From Bacteroidia bacterium (GTDB lineage Bacteria; Bacteroidota; Bacteroidia; Flavobacteriales; Flavobacteriaceae), in assembly GCA_018679315.1 (NCBI GenBank), contig JAHHLF010000080.1, positions 1-39,647 of the forward strand: 39,647 nucleotides of DNA, given 5' to 3'. Position 1 is the first letter of the stretch. Each line of letters starts with the position of its first letter. Shown one piece after another: positions 17,758 through 26,829 of this stretch. Below the pieces are notes generated by a model that saw nothing but the letters and a program-made list of their open reading frames with translations, searched no databases and was not told the DNA's origin. Made by a program: the position numbers and the translations under genes.

Positions 17758-18540
17758 TTGGAATTTTTAGACTTCCTCGAATTTAAGGTAACCGACTTCA
17801 TTGATATCTTTCTTGTCGCCGTGTTGCTGTATTACATCTACAAATTAGTTCGGGGCACCGCGGCTATCAATATTTTTATTGGGATCGTTATCGTCTGGGG
17901 GTTTTGGAAACTGACCCAACTCTTGGATATGAAAATGATCAGCAGCATGGTAGGCGGTTTTATGTCTGTGGGGCTGATCGCCCTGATCATTGTTTTCCAG
18001 CAGGAGCTGCGTCAATTCCTATTGATGATAGGGACAACCAACCTTGATAAGAAAAAATTTGCAAAGCGTTTTAGTTTCATGAAACAAGAGGGGTTTGGAG
18101 TGGTTACCGATGTAGATGCCATACTTAAGGCTTCCGAAAAAATGGCGAAGAGCAAAACAGGTGCCATCCTGGTATTTAAGAAAAACAATTCCCTGGATAC
18201 GTTTAAAGCTACCGGCGATACGATGAATCTCGGAGTGAACGGACCCATCCTGGAGAGCATCTTTTTTAAGAATAGTCCTTTACATGACGGAGCGGCGATC
18301 ATTGAAGGAAATACGATCACAGCCACACGTGTCATCCTGCCAATTTCCAATGAACGCGCAATCCCCCTTCGTTATGGCTTACGTCATAGGGCAGCAGCAG
18401 GCATCACAGAGAAAACAGATGCTCTGGCTCTGGTCGTTAGCGAAGAGACCGGACAAATATCATACTTAAAAGGTGGTCAATTTGTACCTTTTAAAGATCT
18501 GGGCGCTCTTTCCGAAATGCTAAAAACAGAATTAGATTAA
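17758..18540 (+). CDS. cdaA: Diadenylate cyclase (c-di-AMP synthase), CdaA type
   Basis: 260 residues. Three membrane segments cover about residues 12-80, followed by a DAC (DisA_N) domain with the catalytic DGA (177-179, in PLHDGAAII) and RHR (209-211, in LRHRAAAGI). It makes c-di-AMP from two ATP at the inner membrane. No ATG fits: an ATG at 17724 is out of frame and soon stops, so the TTG at 17758 is the start. Its stop overlaps the next ATG by one base (TAATG), so translational coupling with DUF3667 is likely. CdaA partners such as CdaR and GlmM are not in the window. Confidence 0.93.
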   Translation: MEFLDFLEFKVTDFIDIFLVAVLLYYIYKLVRGTAAINIFIGIVIVWGFWKLTQLLDMKMISSMVGGFMSVGLIALIIVFQQELRQFLLMIGTTNLDKKKFAKRFSFMKQEGFGVVTDVDAILKASEKMAKSKTGAILVFKKNNSLDTFKATGDTMNLGVNGPILESIFFKNSPLHDGAAIIEGNTITATRVILPISNERAIPLRYGLRHRAAAGITEKTDALALVVSEETGQISYLKGGQFVPFKDLGALSEMLKTELD

Positions 18541-19373
18541 TGGAGTGTAAAAATTGTAAGAACCCTCTTTCCGACCTGGTATTCTATTGCGAAAAATGCG
18601 GGGCTAAAGTGATCAGAAACAGGCTTAACCTTAAAAATCTCTTTAGTTTTATAATTGAGTCCTACTTCAATATTGACAACTCATTCCTAAAAACGATCAT
18701 TTATCTATTTAAAGATCCCAGGGATGTGATACACGGCTATATCACAGGCTTGCGCAAGAAGTATATGAATCCCATTGCCTTTATGACCATTGCCATCACA
18801 CTATCGGGGTTCCTGGTCATTCTCATACAGCAAAAAATGGGTGATCTGGATCTTTCCCTGTTCAATGCCGGGGCCAATCAGGAGGGTGTTCAGAATTTCA
18901 ATCAAAAGGTCTTGGCCTTTACAAACGAATACTCTTCCTTGCTTTATTTATTATTCATACCGGTTTTTGCATTTGCAGGCTGGCTAACTTTTAATAAGAA
19001 TGGGTACAACCTGACAGAATATACAGTCGTCATCACTTATGCCCAGGCCCAATTCAGCTTACTTACCTTCCCATTTTCCGTGGCTATTTTATATTTCGCG
19101 CCTCAGAGTTATTTGATGTGGTCTTTGGTATTTTCCTTCTTCATGGTTGCTTTGATAATCTATATTATACAAATGCTAAATCGCTACGATTGGGGGAGTT
19201 TTATAGCCAGGATGATCGCCTTTTTAGGCCTGTTGATAGTTGGCTATATAGGCCTTATTATCATTATTTATATTCTGCTTTTTGCAACCGGCACGATTAC
19301 CCTGGAGGATTTCAAGAACATGAATCAAGCCACTTCTTCTGCCATAAACTGGGCCTCGTATAATTTAGTGTAA
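18540..19373 (+). CDS. DUF3667 domain-containing membrane protein
   Basis: 277 residues. The N terminus carries a short zinc-ribbon-like CKNCKNPLSDLVFYCEKCG (CxxC x13 CxxC), then the DUF3667 block with FKDPRDVIHGYITGLRKKYMNP, and after it five or so membrane segments. The function is unknown. It is translationally coupled to cdaA by the TAATG overlap, so a role related to c-di-AMP or envelope physiology is conceivable but unproven. The last 49 bases overlap the convergent ABC transporter gene, which is unusual for this window. Confidence 0.82.
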   Translation: MECKNCKNPLSDLVFYCEKCGAKVIRNRLNLKNLFSFIIESYFNIDNSFLKTIIYLFKDPRDVIHGYITGLRKKYMNPIAFMTIAITLSGFLVILIQQKMGDLDLSLFNAGANQEGVQNFNQKVLAFTNEYSSLLYLLFIPVFAFAGWLTFNKNGYNLTEYTVVITYAQAQFSLLTFPFSVAILYFAPQSYLMWSLVFSFFMVALIIYIIQMLNRYDWGSFIARMIAFLGLLIVGYIGLIIIIYILLFATGTITLEDFKNMNQATSSAINWASYNLV

Positions 19374-21091
19374 TAGCCCCCTTGTTTGAGAAGTTCATGA
19401 TGGGTTCCGGTCTCTACGATCTTTCCGGCATCCATAACGAGTATCTTATCTGCTTTTTTAATAGTAGCGAGTCTGTGCGCAATAATAATGGAAGTTCGGC
19501 CTTTAGTGATCTGTTCCGTGGCCTGTTGGATGAGCCGCTCAGAATAACTATCCACAGAGGAAGTGGCTTCATCAAGCACCAGGATGCTCGGATTACTAAC
19601 GTAGGCGCGCAAGAAGGCAATGAGTTGTCTTTGGCCACTTGAAAGCATAATGCCGCGTTCCTTTACATTGTAAGCATATCCGCCCGGAAGGCTTTCAATG
19701 AACTCATCTACACCGATTTGTTTTGCCGCTTCAACAATATGCTCCCGGGTGATATCAGGATTTCTGAGGGATATATTATTCTCGATGGTATCCGCAAATA
19801 GAAAGACATCTTGCAATACAACGGCGATCCTTTTTCGGAGTGAGGCCAGAGTATAATCCTGGATCGGGATACCGTCTATTCGTATAGATCCTGAGTTGAT
19901 CTCATAGAATCGGTTTAAGAGGTTTATGATGGTAGATTTGCCTGCCCCTGTCGCACCTACAATTGCTACCGTCTCACCGGCTGTGGCCTTAAAGCTGACC
20001 CCATGAAGTACTTCCTCTTCCTTAATATAACCGAATCTCACCTGATCAAATTCTATATTACCTCTCACATCCTCGCGTACCAGCTCGCCGGTATCAGCAA
20101 TATTGCTTTCTGTATCAAGGATCTTAAAGACCCGGTTGGCCGCTACCATGCCCATTTGGAGCGTATTAAATTTATCTGCGATTTGCCTAAGCGGACGAAA
20201 AAGCATTCCTGATAGCAGAATGAAGGCAAAAATAGTCCCGTACTCTTCGGTTTCCACCTGGGTTACATTTTGTAACCCGCCATACCAAACGATTAAACCT
20301 ATGGTAATGGAGGACACAATATCGGCAATTGGAAAGAAGAAGGAATTGTACCAAACTGTTTTGAGCCAGGCATTCTGATGCTTGGCATTTATCTGTCGGA
20401 ATTTTTCGCTTTCCAGAGATTCACGCGTAAATAACTGGACGATCTTCATTCCGCCGATGCGTTCCTGGACAAATGAATTTAAGCTCGAAACCTGGGCCCT
20501 TACTTCAATAAACGCTTTTTTCATGGCCTGCTGAAACACACGTGTGGCATACAGGATCACAGGCATGATCGCAAATACAATAAGTGCTAATCGCCAGTTG
20601 ATCACCAGCATGACCGCAGCCACGACAAGCATTTTTAAGAGATCGGCAACAATCACAAAAAAGCCCTGGGAAAATATTTCGCCTATACGTTGCATATCGG
20701 CAACAGATCGGGTAACCAATACCCCAATTGAGGAATTGTCGAAATATTTCATTTTAAAGCCCATCATCTGATCAAAAAGTTTGATCCGTATATCTTTGAT
20801 CACAGACTCGCCCAACCAGTTCGCGAAATAGGTAAAACACAATTGGCAAACAACCTGGGCAAACAAAACCCCTCCAAGGGCCAGAGTCAGAAACCAGAGT
20901 CTATCTGCATCCGATTTTTTGATGGCCCCATCTATGATGTCCCCAACGATCAAGGGTGTTAATACGGCAAAACCAGACAAAAGGATGGCCGCAAGGGCAA
21001 CCCCAAAGAAAGTTGGGCGATAAGGCCTGGTATAGGCCAAAACGCGCTTAAAAAGTGTAAAATCAAAGGCTTTACCGATCTCCTGATCCAT
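19325..21091 (-). CDS. ABC exporter half-transporter (permease fused to ATPase)
   Basis: 588 residues. An exporter transmembrane domain with six membrane helices (about 20-310) is followed by a nucleotide-binding domain: Walker A GATGAGKST, Q-loop VLQDVFLF, signature LSSGQRQL, Walker B ILVLDEATSSVD and the H-loop in IIAHRLAT. This is the MsbA/LmrA/MdlB-like type and should work as a homodimer or with a partner. Lipid or drug export is typical of the family; the substrate is not visible. The start overlaps truA by 20 bases. The 3' end overlaps DUF3667 by 49 bases on the other strand. Confidence 0.93.
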   Translation of the reverse strand: MDQEIGKAFDFTLFKRVLAYTRPYRPTFFGVALAAILLSGFAVLTPLIVGDIIDGAIKKSDADRLWFLTLALGGVLFAQVVCQLCFTYFANWLGESVIKDIRIKLFDQMMGFKMKYFDNSSIGVLVTRSVADMQRIGEIFSQGFFVIVADLLKMLVVAAVMLVINWRLALIVFAIMPVILYATRVFQQAMKKAFIEVRAQVSSLNSFVQERIGGMKIVQLFTRESLESEKFRQINAKHQNAWLKTVWYNSFFFPIADIVSSITIGLIVWYGGLQNVTQVETEEYGTIFAFILLSGMLFRPLRQIADKFNTLQMGMVAANRVFKILDTESNIADTGELVREDVRGNIEFDQVRFGYIKEEEVLHGVSFKATAGETVAIVGATGAGKSTIINLLNRFYEINSGSIRIDGIPIQDYTLASLRKRIAVVLQDVFLFADTIENNISLRNPDITREHIVEAAKQIGVDEFIESLPGGYAYNVKERGIMLSSGQRQLIAFLRAYVSNPSILVLDEATSSVDSYSERLIQQATEQITKGRTSIIIAHRLATIKKADKILVMDAGKIVETGTHHELLKQGGYYTKLYEAQFMAEEVA

Positions 21092-21836
21092 GGATTTCCA
21101 GCAGGTTTTCCGGGTATGATATATCCACCAAATATAGTCCTTTTGCAGGGACTGAAGGTCCGGCTTCGCTGCGCTTTCCCGAATTTATAATAGTCTTAAC
21201 ATCTTCAGGCGTCCATTTACCTGTTCCAACCTGTAGCAAAGTGCCAACTATCGCACGAACCATATTACGCAAAAATCTGTCTGCAGTGATCCGGAATACG
21301 AGTCGGTCTCCCTCCCACACCCAACGTGCCAGTTTAATATCGCATATGTAGGTTTTGACATCTGTATTGGACTTGGAAAAACATTTAAAATTTGCCTTGC
21401 CTAACAATACCTCTGCGGCCTGGTTCATCATATCCACATCTAAAGAGTGGCGCACATAATAAGCTGAATGTTGATGAAAAGGATCCTTTTGCTGCACAAC
21501 CACATACTCATAGGTTCGCTCAACGGCATCGAAGCGCGCATGTGCCTCCTCGGTTACCTGATAAATCCTTTTTATAGAAATGTCTTTGGGTAAGTAGCTA
21601 TTAAGTCTGTGGCGGAATTCCTGGCTATTCAATGCATTGTTCAGATCGAAATGAGCTACCATATGCCTGGCATGTACCCCTGTATCTGTGCGGCCGGCCG
21701 CAACAAGGGAAACAGGGTTTCCATATAATAATGAAAATGCGTCTTCCATGACTTCCTGAACACTAATTGCATTAGGTTGTCGCTGCCAGCCGTGATAAGG
21801 CGTTCCTTCATATGCAAATTCAACAAAGTATCTCAA
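21072..21836 (-). CDS. truA: tRNA pseudouridine(38-40) synthase
   Basis: 254 residues of standard TruA length. It has the start FVEFAYEGTPYHGWQRQ, the catalytic aspartate D51 in AAGRTDTGVHA, and the C-terminal FRITADRFLRNMVRAIVGTL block. It modifies uridines 38-40 in the anticodon stem-loop of many tRNAs. It is the upstream gene of a two-gene unit with the ABC exporter, whose start lies inside it. Confidence 0.95.
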   Translation of the reverse strand: MRYFVEFAYEGTPYHGWQRQPNAISVQEVMEDAFSLLYGNPVSLVAAGRTDTGVHARHMVAHFDLNNALNSQEFRHRLNSYLPKDISIKRIYQVTEEAHARFDAVERTYEYVVVQQKDPFHQHSAYYVRHSLDVDMMNQAAEVLLGKANFKCFSKSNTDVKTYICDIKLARWVWEGDRLVFRITADRFLRNMVRAIVGTLLQVGTGKWTPEDVKTIINSGKRSEAGPSVPAKGLYLVDISYPENLLEIHGSGDR

Positions 21837-21846
21837 GGCTAAATGC

Positions 21847-21867
21847 TACTTTTGTTCTGCAAATATA
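21847..21867. promoter_or_regulatory. Back-to-back -7 boxes in the truA / phosphoesterase spacer
   Basis: The plus strand has TACTTTTG (21847-21854) and the minus strand TATATTTG (21860-21867); both match TAnnTTTG and point to the divergent genes at 21908 and 21836. I find no matching -33 TTG at standard spacing for either, so confidence is limited. Confidence 0.3.
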
Positions 21868-21907
21868 TCCGTTTCCCAATACAGACGGTTCACGCTAAAT
21901 TCAGAAC

Positions 21908-22414
21908 TTGACACGAATCCTGTTACTTTCCGATACACACGGCCATATGGATGAAGCCATTTTAAAATATGCCGAAGCAGCAGATGAGATCTGGCATGCA
22001 GGAGATATCGGAAGTTTATCGGTAACAGATCAGCTTGCCACAGTAAAACCTTTAAAAGCAGTTTATGGAAATATAGACGACGCTCTGGTGCGTGGTGAAT
22101 TCCCTCTGGATCTTCGTTTTCGTTGTGAAGATGTAGACGTTTGGATCACTCATATTGGTGGATATCCAGGTAGATACAGTCAGCATGTACGTGAACTGAT
22201 CCGGGAAAATCCCCCCAAGCTATTCATCTGCGGGCATTCCCATATCTTGAAGGTAATGAACGATGCCAAGCTAGGCTTGCTTCATATGAATCCAGGGGCT
22301 TGTGGCAGACTGGGTCTGCATTCTGTACGAACAATGCTTAGGTTTGTCATTGACGGTCAGGACATCAAGGATCTGGAAGTGATTGAGCTAGGAAATCGAT
22401 CAAAGGGCAAGTAA
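21908..22414 (+). CDS. YfcE/MJ0936-family metallophosphoesterase
   Basis: 168 residues. The calcineurin-like metal ligands are in order: LLSDTHGH, WHAGDIGS, VYGNIDD, and later WITHIGGYP, CGHSHI and NPGACG. This is the small phosphodiesterase family of YfcE and MJ0936; the physiological substrate is generally unknown. The start is a TTG at 21908 (TTGACACGAATC), since no in-frame ATG lies before the SDTHG strand. It is convergent with DUF4293 across a shared terminator. Confidence 0.9.
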   Translation: MTRILLLSDTHGHMDEAILKYAEAADEIWHAGDIGSLSVTDQLATVKPLKAVYGNIDDALVRGEFPLDLRFRCEDVDVWITHIGGYPGRYSQHVRELIRENPPKLFICGHSHILKVMNDAKLGLLHMNPGACGRLGLHSVRTMLRFVIDGQDIKDLEVIELGNRSKGK

Positions 22415-22443
22415 AAATCCCGACTGAAAACAGCCGGGATTTA
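22415..22443 (-). terminator. Hairpin terminator between the phosphoesterase and DUF4293 genes
   Basis: AAATCCCG pairs with CGGGATTT around a short loop, directly after the phosphoesterase stop. On the minus strand it is followed by a run of five T, so it best serves the DUF4293 transcript, but it may work in both directions. Confidence 0.65.
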
Positions 22444-22469
22444 CACACTAATAGTACTAAGATGTTAGG

Positions 22470-22877
22470 TCATCGCAATCGATCCACAGATTTTACGAGA
22501 TCTTCATCCTTTTTAATGGCTTTGTTCGCCAAAACCAAAAAAACGATAGAAAGAATCGGAATCAGCATCCCAATACCCTTCTCAGAAAGCGCTGCTTCTC
22601 CGGATAGATTTAGGGATCTAAATACGAATACTCCTAGTAAAATAAGGTTGAGGAACAGGTTTAGCCTGTTCAGTATAAATTGTTTTTTTCTGTTTTTAAA
22701 AGACAGCAAGGCATATAGTGCTAAAACCGCTATGGCTAAAAAGAAAAATTTGATCCATGGGTGGTCGTAAGCAAATAACTCAGTCTCGCCGGTTTTCCAT
22801 AGAGGTGCCCAGACCGGAAGTAACCCGGCCATAATAGAAATGATCAGCAGATATATTGATTGAATACGTTGAATCAT
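22470..22877 (-). CDS. DUF4293 domain-containing membrane protein
   Basis: The track ORF begins at 23045, but the family's usual start MIQRIQSIYLL is the ATG at 22877, giving 135 residues. It has four membrane segments: one at the N terminus, then FFLAIAVLALYALLSF, LNLFLNLILLGVF, and a C-terminal one before a charged tail ending VKSVDRLR. DUF4293 is a Bacteroidota family of unknown function often found beside rho, as here (divergent). Nothing in the sequence hints at a catalytic activity. Confidence 0.85.
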   Translation of the reverse strand: MIQRIQSIYLLIISIMAGLLPVWAPLWKTGETELFAYDHPWIKFFFLAIAVLALYALLSFKNRKKQFILNRLNLFLNLILLGVFVFRSLNLSGEAALSEKGIGMLIPILSIVFLVLANKAIKKDEDLVKSVDRLR

Positions 22878-22899
22878 GACACTAAAGCTTAGCAGGAGG

Positions 22900-22907
22900 C
22901 AAAAATA
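22900..22907 (-). promoter_or_regulatory. -7 box for the DUF4293 gene
   Basis: The minus strand reads TATTTTTG, an exact TAnnTTTG match 22 bases before the ATG at 22877. No clear -33 TTG is seen at 17-23 bases. The rest of the 191-base rho/DUF4293 spacer holds no TAnnTTTG box for rho that I can find. Confidence 0.35.
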
Positions 22908-23068
22908 CGTGTCTTTTTTAAGAATATTCCCCGAGAACTCTAAAATAATTCGTAATATTGCGACGTTATTAGTTATAGCTCTTACCGCTAGGGATATAGA
23001 TTCTTCAAAAATCCCAATAACGCAGACTTCATTTTTATTCAACAAGCGTATAATTCATACCGTATTTC

Positions 23069-24655
23069 ATGTTTGAAATTTCAGACTTAAAAGCAAAGAA
23101 GTTACCTGAACTTCAAGATATTGCAAAAGACCTAAACGTACCTAAGTTTAAGTCGCTAAAGAAACTAGATCTGGTTTATCAGATTTTGGATGTGCAAGCA
23201 AGCAATCCAAAGGCCGTTCAAGAAACTGTTAAAGCCACAGATCCGGCCCCTCCAAAAGAGCGAAAAGCTCCCAGAAAACAAGCCCCAAAGCAACAAGCAC
23301 CGAGACAACAAGCACCGTCTGAGCAAAAGGGCAAAAAGGAGGAATCGAATCGACAAAGACAGGAAGACAGACGTACTTCGCAACCGGTAAACGGTCAGCA
23401 AAGAAAAGAACAACCAAAACAGCAGCACCAATCCAATAAACCTCCTCATAAGAAAGGCCCGCACAAAGGAGGCCAGGAGAGGAAAAGCAGCAATTTTGAT
23501 AAAGAACTCAAGAATAAGTACAAACAACCCGAGTACGAATTTGACAGCATCATTGAAAGTGAAGGCGTGTTGGATATCATGTCGGATGGTTATGGATTCT
23601 TAAGATCTTCGGATTACAATTACCTATCCTCCCCGGATGATATCTATGTATCGCAATCACAGATCCGTTTGTTTGGACTAAAAACCGGTGATACGGTATT
23701 AGGTAACGTGCGACCCCCAAAGGAAGGAGAAAAATATTTCCCCTTGATCAAAGTAAACAAGATCAATGGATTGGACCCTCAAGTGGTTCGAGACCGGGTT
23801 GCTTTTGAGCATTTAACCCCGCTCTTTCCATCGGAAAAATTCAATTTAGCCGAACGGCAGAGTAGTATTTCTACACGAATTATCGATCTCTTTTCGCCAA
23901 TTGGTAAAGGGCAACGGGGAATGATCGTTTCTCAGCCTAAGACGGGAAAGACAATGCTTCTGAAAGATATCGCCAACGCAATTGCAGCGAATCATCCTGA
24001 AGTATATCAGATCATCTTATTAATTGATGAACGCCCGGAAGAAGTTACCGATATGCAGCGCAATGTAAGCGGGGAAGTTGTGGCTTCTACCTTCGATAAA
24101 GAGGCGACCGATCATGTGCGTGTTGCTAATATTGTTTTAGAGAAAGCTAAGCGACTTGTAGAATGCGGGCATGATGTAGTGATCCTCCTGGATTCGATCA
24201 CAAGGCTGGCACGTGCTTATAATACGGTTCAACCTGCATCTGGGAAAGTTCTCAGTGGGGGTGTGGATGCAAATGCACTTCATAAGCCTAAAAGATTCTT
24301 TGGTGCCGCTCGGAATATTGAAAATGGCGGATCCCTTTCCATTATTGCTACGGCATTGACAGAAACCGGATCTAAAATGGACGAAGTGATCTTTGAGGAA
24401 TTCAAGGGTACCGGTAACATGGAATTACAACTAGACAGAAGGATCAGTAACAGAAGGATCTTCCCGGCTATTGACCTTGTTTCTTCTTCTACGCGTAGAG
24501 ATGATCTCTTACTTGATGAGAATTCTATACAGCGTATGTGGATCATGCGTAAGTACCTTGCAGACATGAACCCGGTTGAAGCCATGGAGTTCATTGAACA
24601 GCGCATAAAACAGACTAAAAATAATGAAGAGTTCCTGTTGACCATGAGTCAGTAA
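23069..24655 (+). CDS. rho: Transcription termination factor Rho
   Basis: 528 residues, longer than the roughly 420 of E. coli Rho. The N-terminal helical domain (about 1-45, [19 protein letters not shown]) is followed by about 100 residues of low-complexity K/Q/P/R-rich sequence (about 50-150), then the cold-shock-like RNA-binding domain (about 160-230, [15 protein letters not shown]). The hexameric ATPase domain has Walker A QPKTGKT (289-295), Walker [15 protein letters not shown], and the SGGVDANAL and RRIFPAIDL blocks. It terminates untranslated transcripts. The insertion is typical of Bacteroidota Rho. A hairpin terminator follows. Confidence 0.96.
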   Translation: MFEISDLKAKKLPELQDIAKDLNVPKFKSLKKLDLVYQILDVQASNPKAVQETVKATDPAPPKERKAPRKQAPKQQAPRQQAPSEQKGKKEESNRQRQEDRRTSQPVNGQQRKEQPKQQHQSNKPPHKKGPHKGGQERKSSNFDKELKNKYKQPEYEFDSIIESEGVLDIMSDGYGFLRSSDYNYLSSPDDIYVSQSQIRLFGLKTGDTVLGNVRPPKEGEKYFPLIKVNKINGLDPQVVRDRVAFEHLTPLFPSEKFNLAERQSSISTRIIDLFSPIGKGQRGMIVSQPKTGKTMLLKDIANAIAANHPEVYQIILLIDERPEEVTDMQRNVSGEVVASTFDKEATDHVRVANIVLEKAKRLVECGHDVVILLDSITRLARAYNTVQPASGKVLSGGVDANALHKPKRFFGAARNIENGGSLSIIATALTETGSKMDEVIFEEFKGTGNMELQLDRRISNRRIFPAIDLVSSSTRRDDLLLDENSIQRMWIMRKYLADMNPVEAMEFIEQRIKQTKNNEEFLLTMSQ

Positions 24656-24678
24656 GAAAAGCTCTTAAGAAATAACTG

Positions 24679-24712
24679 ATCCCGGCCATCTTTGATGTGT
24701 CGGGATTTTTTG
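24679..24712 (+). terminator. Hairpin terminator downstream of rho
   Basis: ATCCCG and CGGGAT form a stem around a 16-base loop partly able to pair, followed by a run of six T, 23 bases after the rho stop codon. Confidence 0.65.
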
Positions 24713-24819
24713 TGCATTTTCTGAAAGTCTTAATGTTAAAATAGCTGAATAAGTACTACATTTAAAGGACAAACACCTTACCCCCCCATAATTCATTCAA
24801 TAACCTTATCAGAAAAAAA

Positions 24820-25488
24820 ATGAGAACGATCAAAACAATCCTACTGTCAAAAATTCCGTACTGGGCCTTTTCTATGCTATTAGTAATGGCCTGTAATCCA
24901 AAAGAAACAAGAACGCAAGAAGAACAGGAACGAGAGCCCAGTCCGGAACCCAAAGGGATCATTTCTGAAAAAGAGGCAGGAGTATTGTTTGATACCTATT
25001 CCAGAAACAGGCTACCTTTAATTGAAAAATTTGAGAATGAAGCAGCAGAAGAAGGGGAGGAAAACTTCATGGCCGCGCGCTATACGTATTTTAATTTCAA
25101 GGAAATACAAAAATACATGAAGTATATTGAGGAACAGGCCGCTTCAGCCGGAAAAGATATCGAAACGCTCAGGATCTATTACGCAACATATCCGGCCGGG
25201 AGCGGGAATGATTCAAAAAAGAATACGGTATTCCTGGTTCCTACTACAAAATTTGGAGATGTAAACAAGGCATTTAAAATAGATACAGTAAATGGTAAAC
25301 CTGTTGCAGAGGCTATTCCCTGGAACTTCAAAGGAATTGGGAAAGAATCCATGGAGCAGGAAGAAAAGGAAGGTGAAAAAAATCAGGCTGGTTTCTTCAC
25401 CGGTTTGGCCACAAATACGGTCTTATTAAGAGGAGGTAGCTTAATACTAAATGATGGAAATACAGCTCCACCACCGCCCAATCAATAA
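24820..25488 (+). CDS. Hypothetical lipoprotein
   Basis: 222 residues starting MRTIKTILLSK, with a signal peptide ending LLVMAC (Cys25) and a Glu-rich stretch just after it (EEQEREPSPEPKG). The remaining domain has a helical look with the segment ARYTYFNFKEIQKYMKYIEEQA and the strand pattern LRIYYATYP; it ends in a Pro/Asn tail. I do not recognise a characterised family; similar lipoproteins occur in Flavobacteriaceae. It is followed after 7 bases by a membrane protein and then an SDR-like gene, so the three are probably one transcript. A 7 of 8 -7-like TACATTTA lies at 24757-24764. Confidence 0.7.
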   Translation: MRTIKTILLSKIPYWAFSMLLVMACNPKETRTQEEQEREPSPEPKGIISEKEAGVLFDTYSRNRLPLIEKFENEAAEEGEENFMAARYTYFNFKEIQKYMKYIEEQAASAGKDIETLRIYYATYPAGSGNDSKKNTVFLVPTTKFGDVNKAFKIDTVNGKPVAEAIPWNFKGIGKESMEQEEKEGEKNQAGFFTGLATNTVLLRGGSLILNDGNTAPPPPNQ

Positions 25489-25495
25489 GGCTTAG

Positions 25496-26227
25496 ATGGA
25501 AAACATCGCCTTGGTTGACCTCTTTCTTGAGGGTTTGGATACAATTTTAGAAAATGTTTTTACTCCCCTGTATGGAATAACTGCATTTGTAGCTTTATGG
25601 CGGTATCGCAGATACTATGATACCGCCTTAAAGTTCCTTCCTATCATATTCTTTTACACTTTTTTGTCAGAAACCCTGGGATTGCTGATACGGGACTATG
25701 GTTTTAATCTCCTTATCAATGACATCTACACGGGCAATAACAGTCTTCCTGCTAATATTTACCACATTGTATTTTACCTCTTCTTTTTTAGTGTCTATTA
25801 CTATTTCTTAGATAGGCCAAGAGACAAAAAGGTAGTTGTTGCATGGATCATAATCTTTGTGTTCGCGAGTCTGTACAACATTTATAAAGAGAGTTTCCTT
25901 ACGCTTAGTCAGGTCTATGCATACGTTGCTGGTGGATTAGGTATCATTTGTTGTTGTATCCTTTATTTTATACAGAATAAAAGGCTTACAGGCAAATGGT
26001 GTAACAAGAGAGATCTGCTCTCCTGGATAAGTTTGGGCTTATTGGCTTTCTATATTGTTTATATCCCCATAAAGATCATGAAGCATTATTGGGCATTGAT
26101 CGGGGAATACGGTGACCCCTGGAGCAGAAGGATTCATCTAAGCGTGCTTATATTCATGTATATCTGCTTTATATTAGGCTTTGTGAAGATGGATCGCATT
26201 TTATTAAAGAGGAAAAGCACCGTATGA
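25496..26227 (+). CDS. Uncharacterised multi-pass membrane protein
   Basis: 243 residues with about seven membrane segments (roughly 20-38, 47-65, 85-102, 115-130, 140-160, 178-195, 215-233). The short loops are Arg/Lys-rich, and conserved-looking acidic or aromatic spots include LSETLGLLIRDYG. No catalytic motif is seen. This type is common in Flavobacteriaceae, often as many paralogues, and has no known function; a seven-helix sensor domain is one possibility. The last four bases (ATGA) overlap the SDR-like gene, and the lipoprotein gene ends 7 bases upstream. Confidence 0.7.
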   Translation: MENIALVDLFLEGLDTILENVFTPLYGITAFVALWRYRRYYDTALKFLPIIFFYTFLSETLGLLIRDYGFNLLINDIYTGNNSLPANIYHIVFYLFFFSVYYYFLDRPRDKKVVVAWIIIFVFASLYNIYKESFLTLSQVYAYVAGGLGIICCCILYFIQNKRLTGKWCNKRDLLSWISLGLLAFYIVYIPIKIMKHYWALIGEYGDPWSRRIHLSVLIFMYICFILGFVKMDRILLKRKSTV

Positions 26228-26829
26228 AAATAGTTTTAATAGGCGGAAGTGGCACAATTGGGAGCCATGTTTATCGGGCATTCTCGAAGGATCACGAAGT
26301 TATCCTTGCGAACAGGCGTTCCCCAGATTTTCCGGTTGATATTGCTAAAAAAGAATCTATTGAGGCGCTTTTCAAGAAGACAGGCCAGGTAGATGCGGTT
26401 ATCTGTATTGCTGGGGAAGCCAAATGGGCTGACTTTGATGATCTCAATGAATCGGATTTCTATATTGGTATAAAAAGTAAAATGATGGGGCAGGTTAATC
26501 TTGTCAAGATCGCAAAAGAGTTCCTCAATCCTTCGGGGTCGATAACACTAACTACTGGAATTCTCGGAGAGCGTCCGGTACCTAAGACTACAAGCGCTGC
26601 CCTGGTGAACGGAGCTATCCACAGTTTTGTTCTTGCCTTTAAACAGGATTATCCCGAAGGACCCCGGGTAAATGTTGTTGCTCCCGGTTTGGTTGAAGAT
26701 TCTTATGAAAAATACAAGGACTACTTTCCTGGGCATATTCCTGTCCCCATGGTAAAGGTGGTCGAAGGATATAAAAGAAGTGTTTTAAGTTCAGCTCGCG
26801 GAGAATTGATCCGAATATATGAACCATAA
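26224..26829 (+). CDS. Short-chain dehydrogenase/reductase-like protein
   Basis: 201 residues. An N-terminal Rossmann nucleotide-binding motif GGSGTIGSHV and the strand AVICIAGEA (SDR NAG-like position) identify the SDR superfamily. It is short, and the usual YxxxK catalytic pair is not found: the expected place reads TTSAALVNGAIHSFV. The closing VNVVAPGLVEDS matches the SDR region after the active site. A group of short SDR-like proteins with this layout exists, so it may be a reductase with altered chemistry or a binding protein. It is translationally coupled to the membrane protein upstream. Confidence 0.8.
   Translation: MKIVLIGGSGTIGSHVYRAFSKDHEVILANRRSPDFPVDIAKKESIEALFKKTGQVDAVICIAGEAKWADFDDLNESDFYIGIKSKMMGQVNLVKIAKEFLNPSGSITLTTGILGERPVPKTTSAALVNGAIHSFVLAFKQDYPEGPRVNVVAPGLVEDSYEKYKDYFPGHIPVPMVKVVEGYKRSVLSSARGELIRIYEP

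Noticed and set aside
23165-23527. 120-residue minus-strand ORF opposite the rho insertion
   Set aside because: Leu/Phe-rich shadow caused by the Lys/Gln-rich coding strand; rho is certain.
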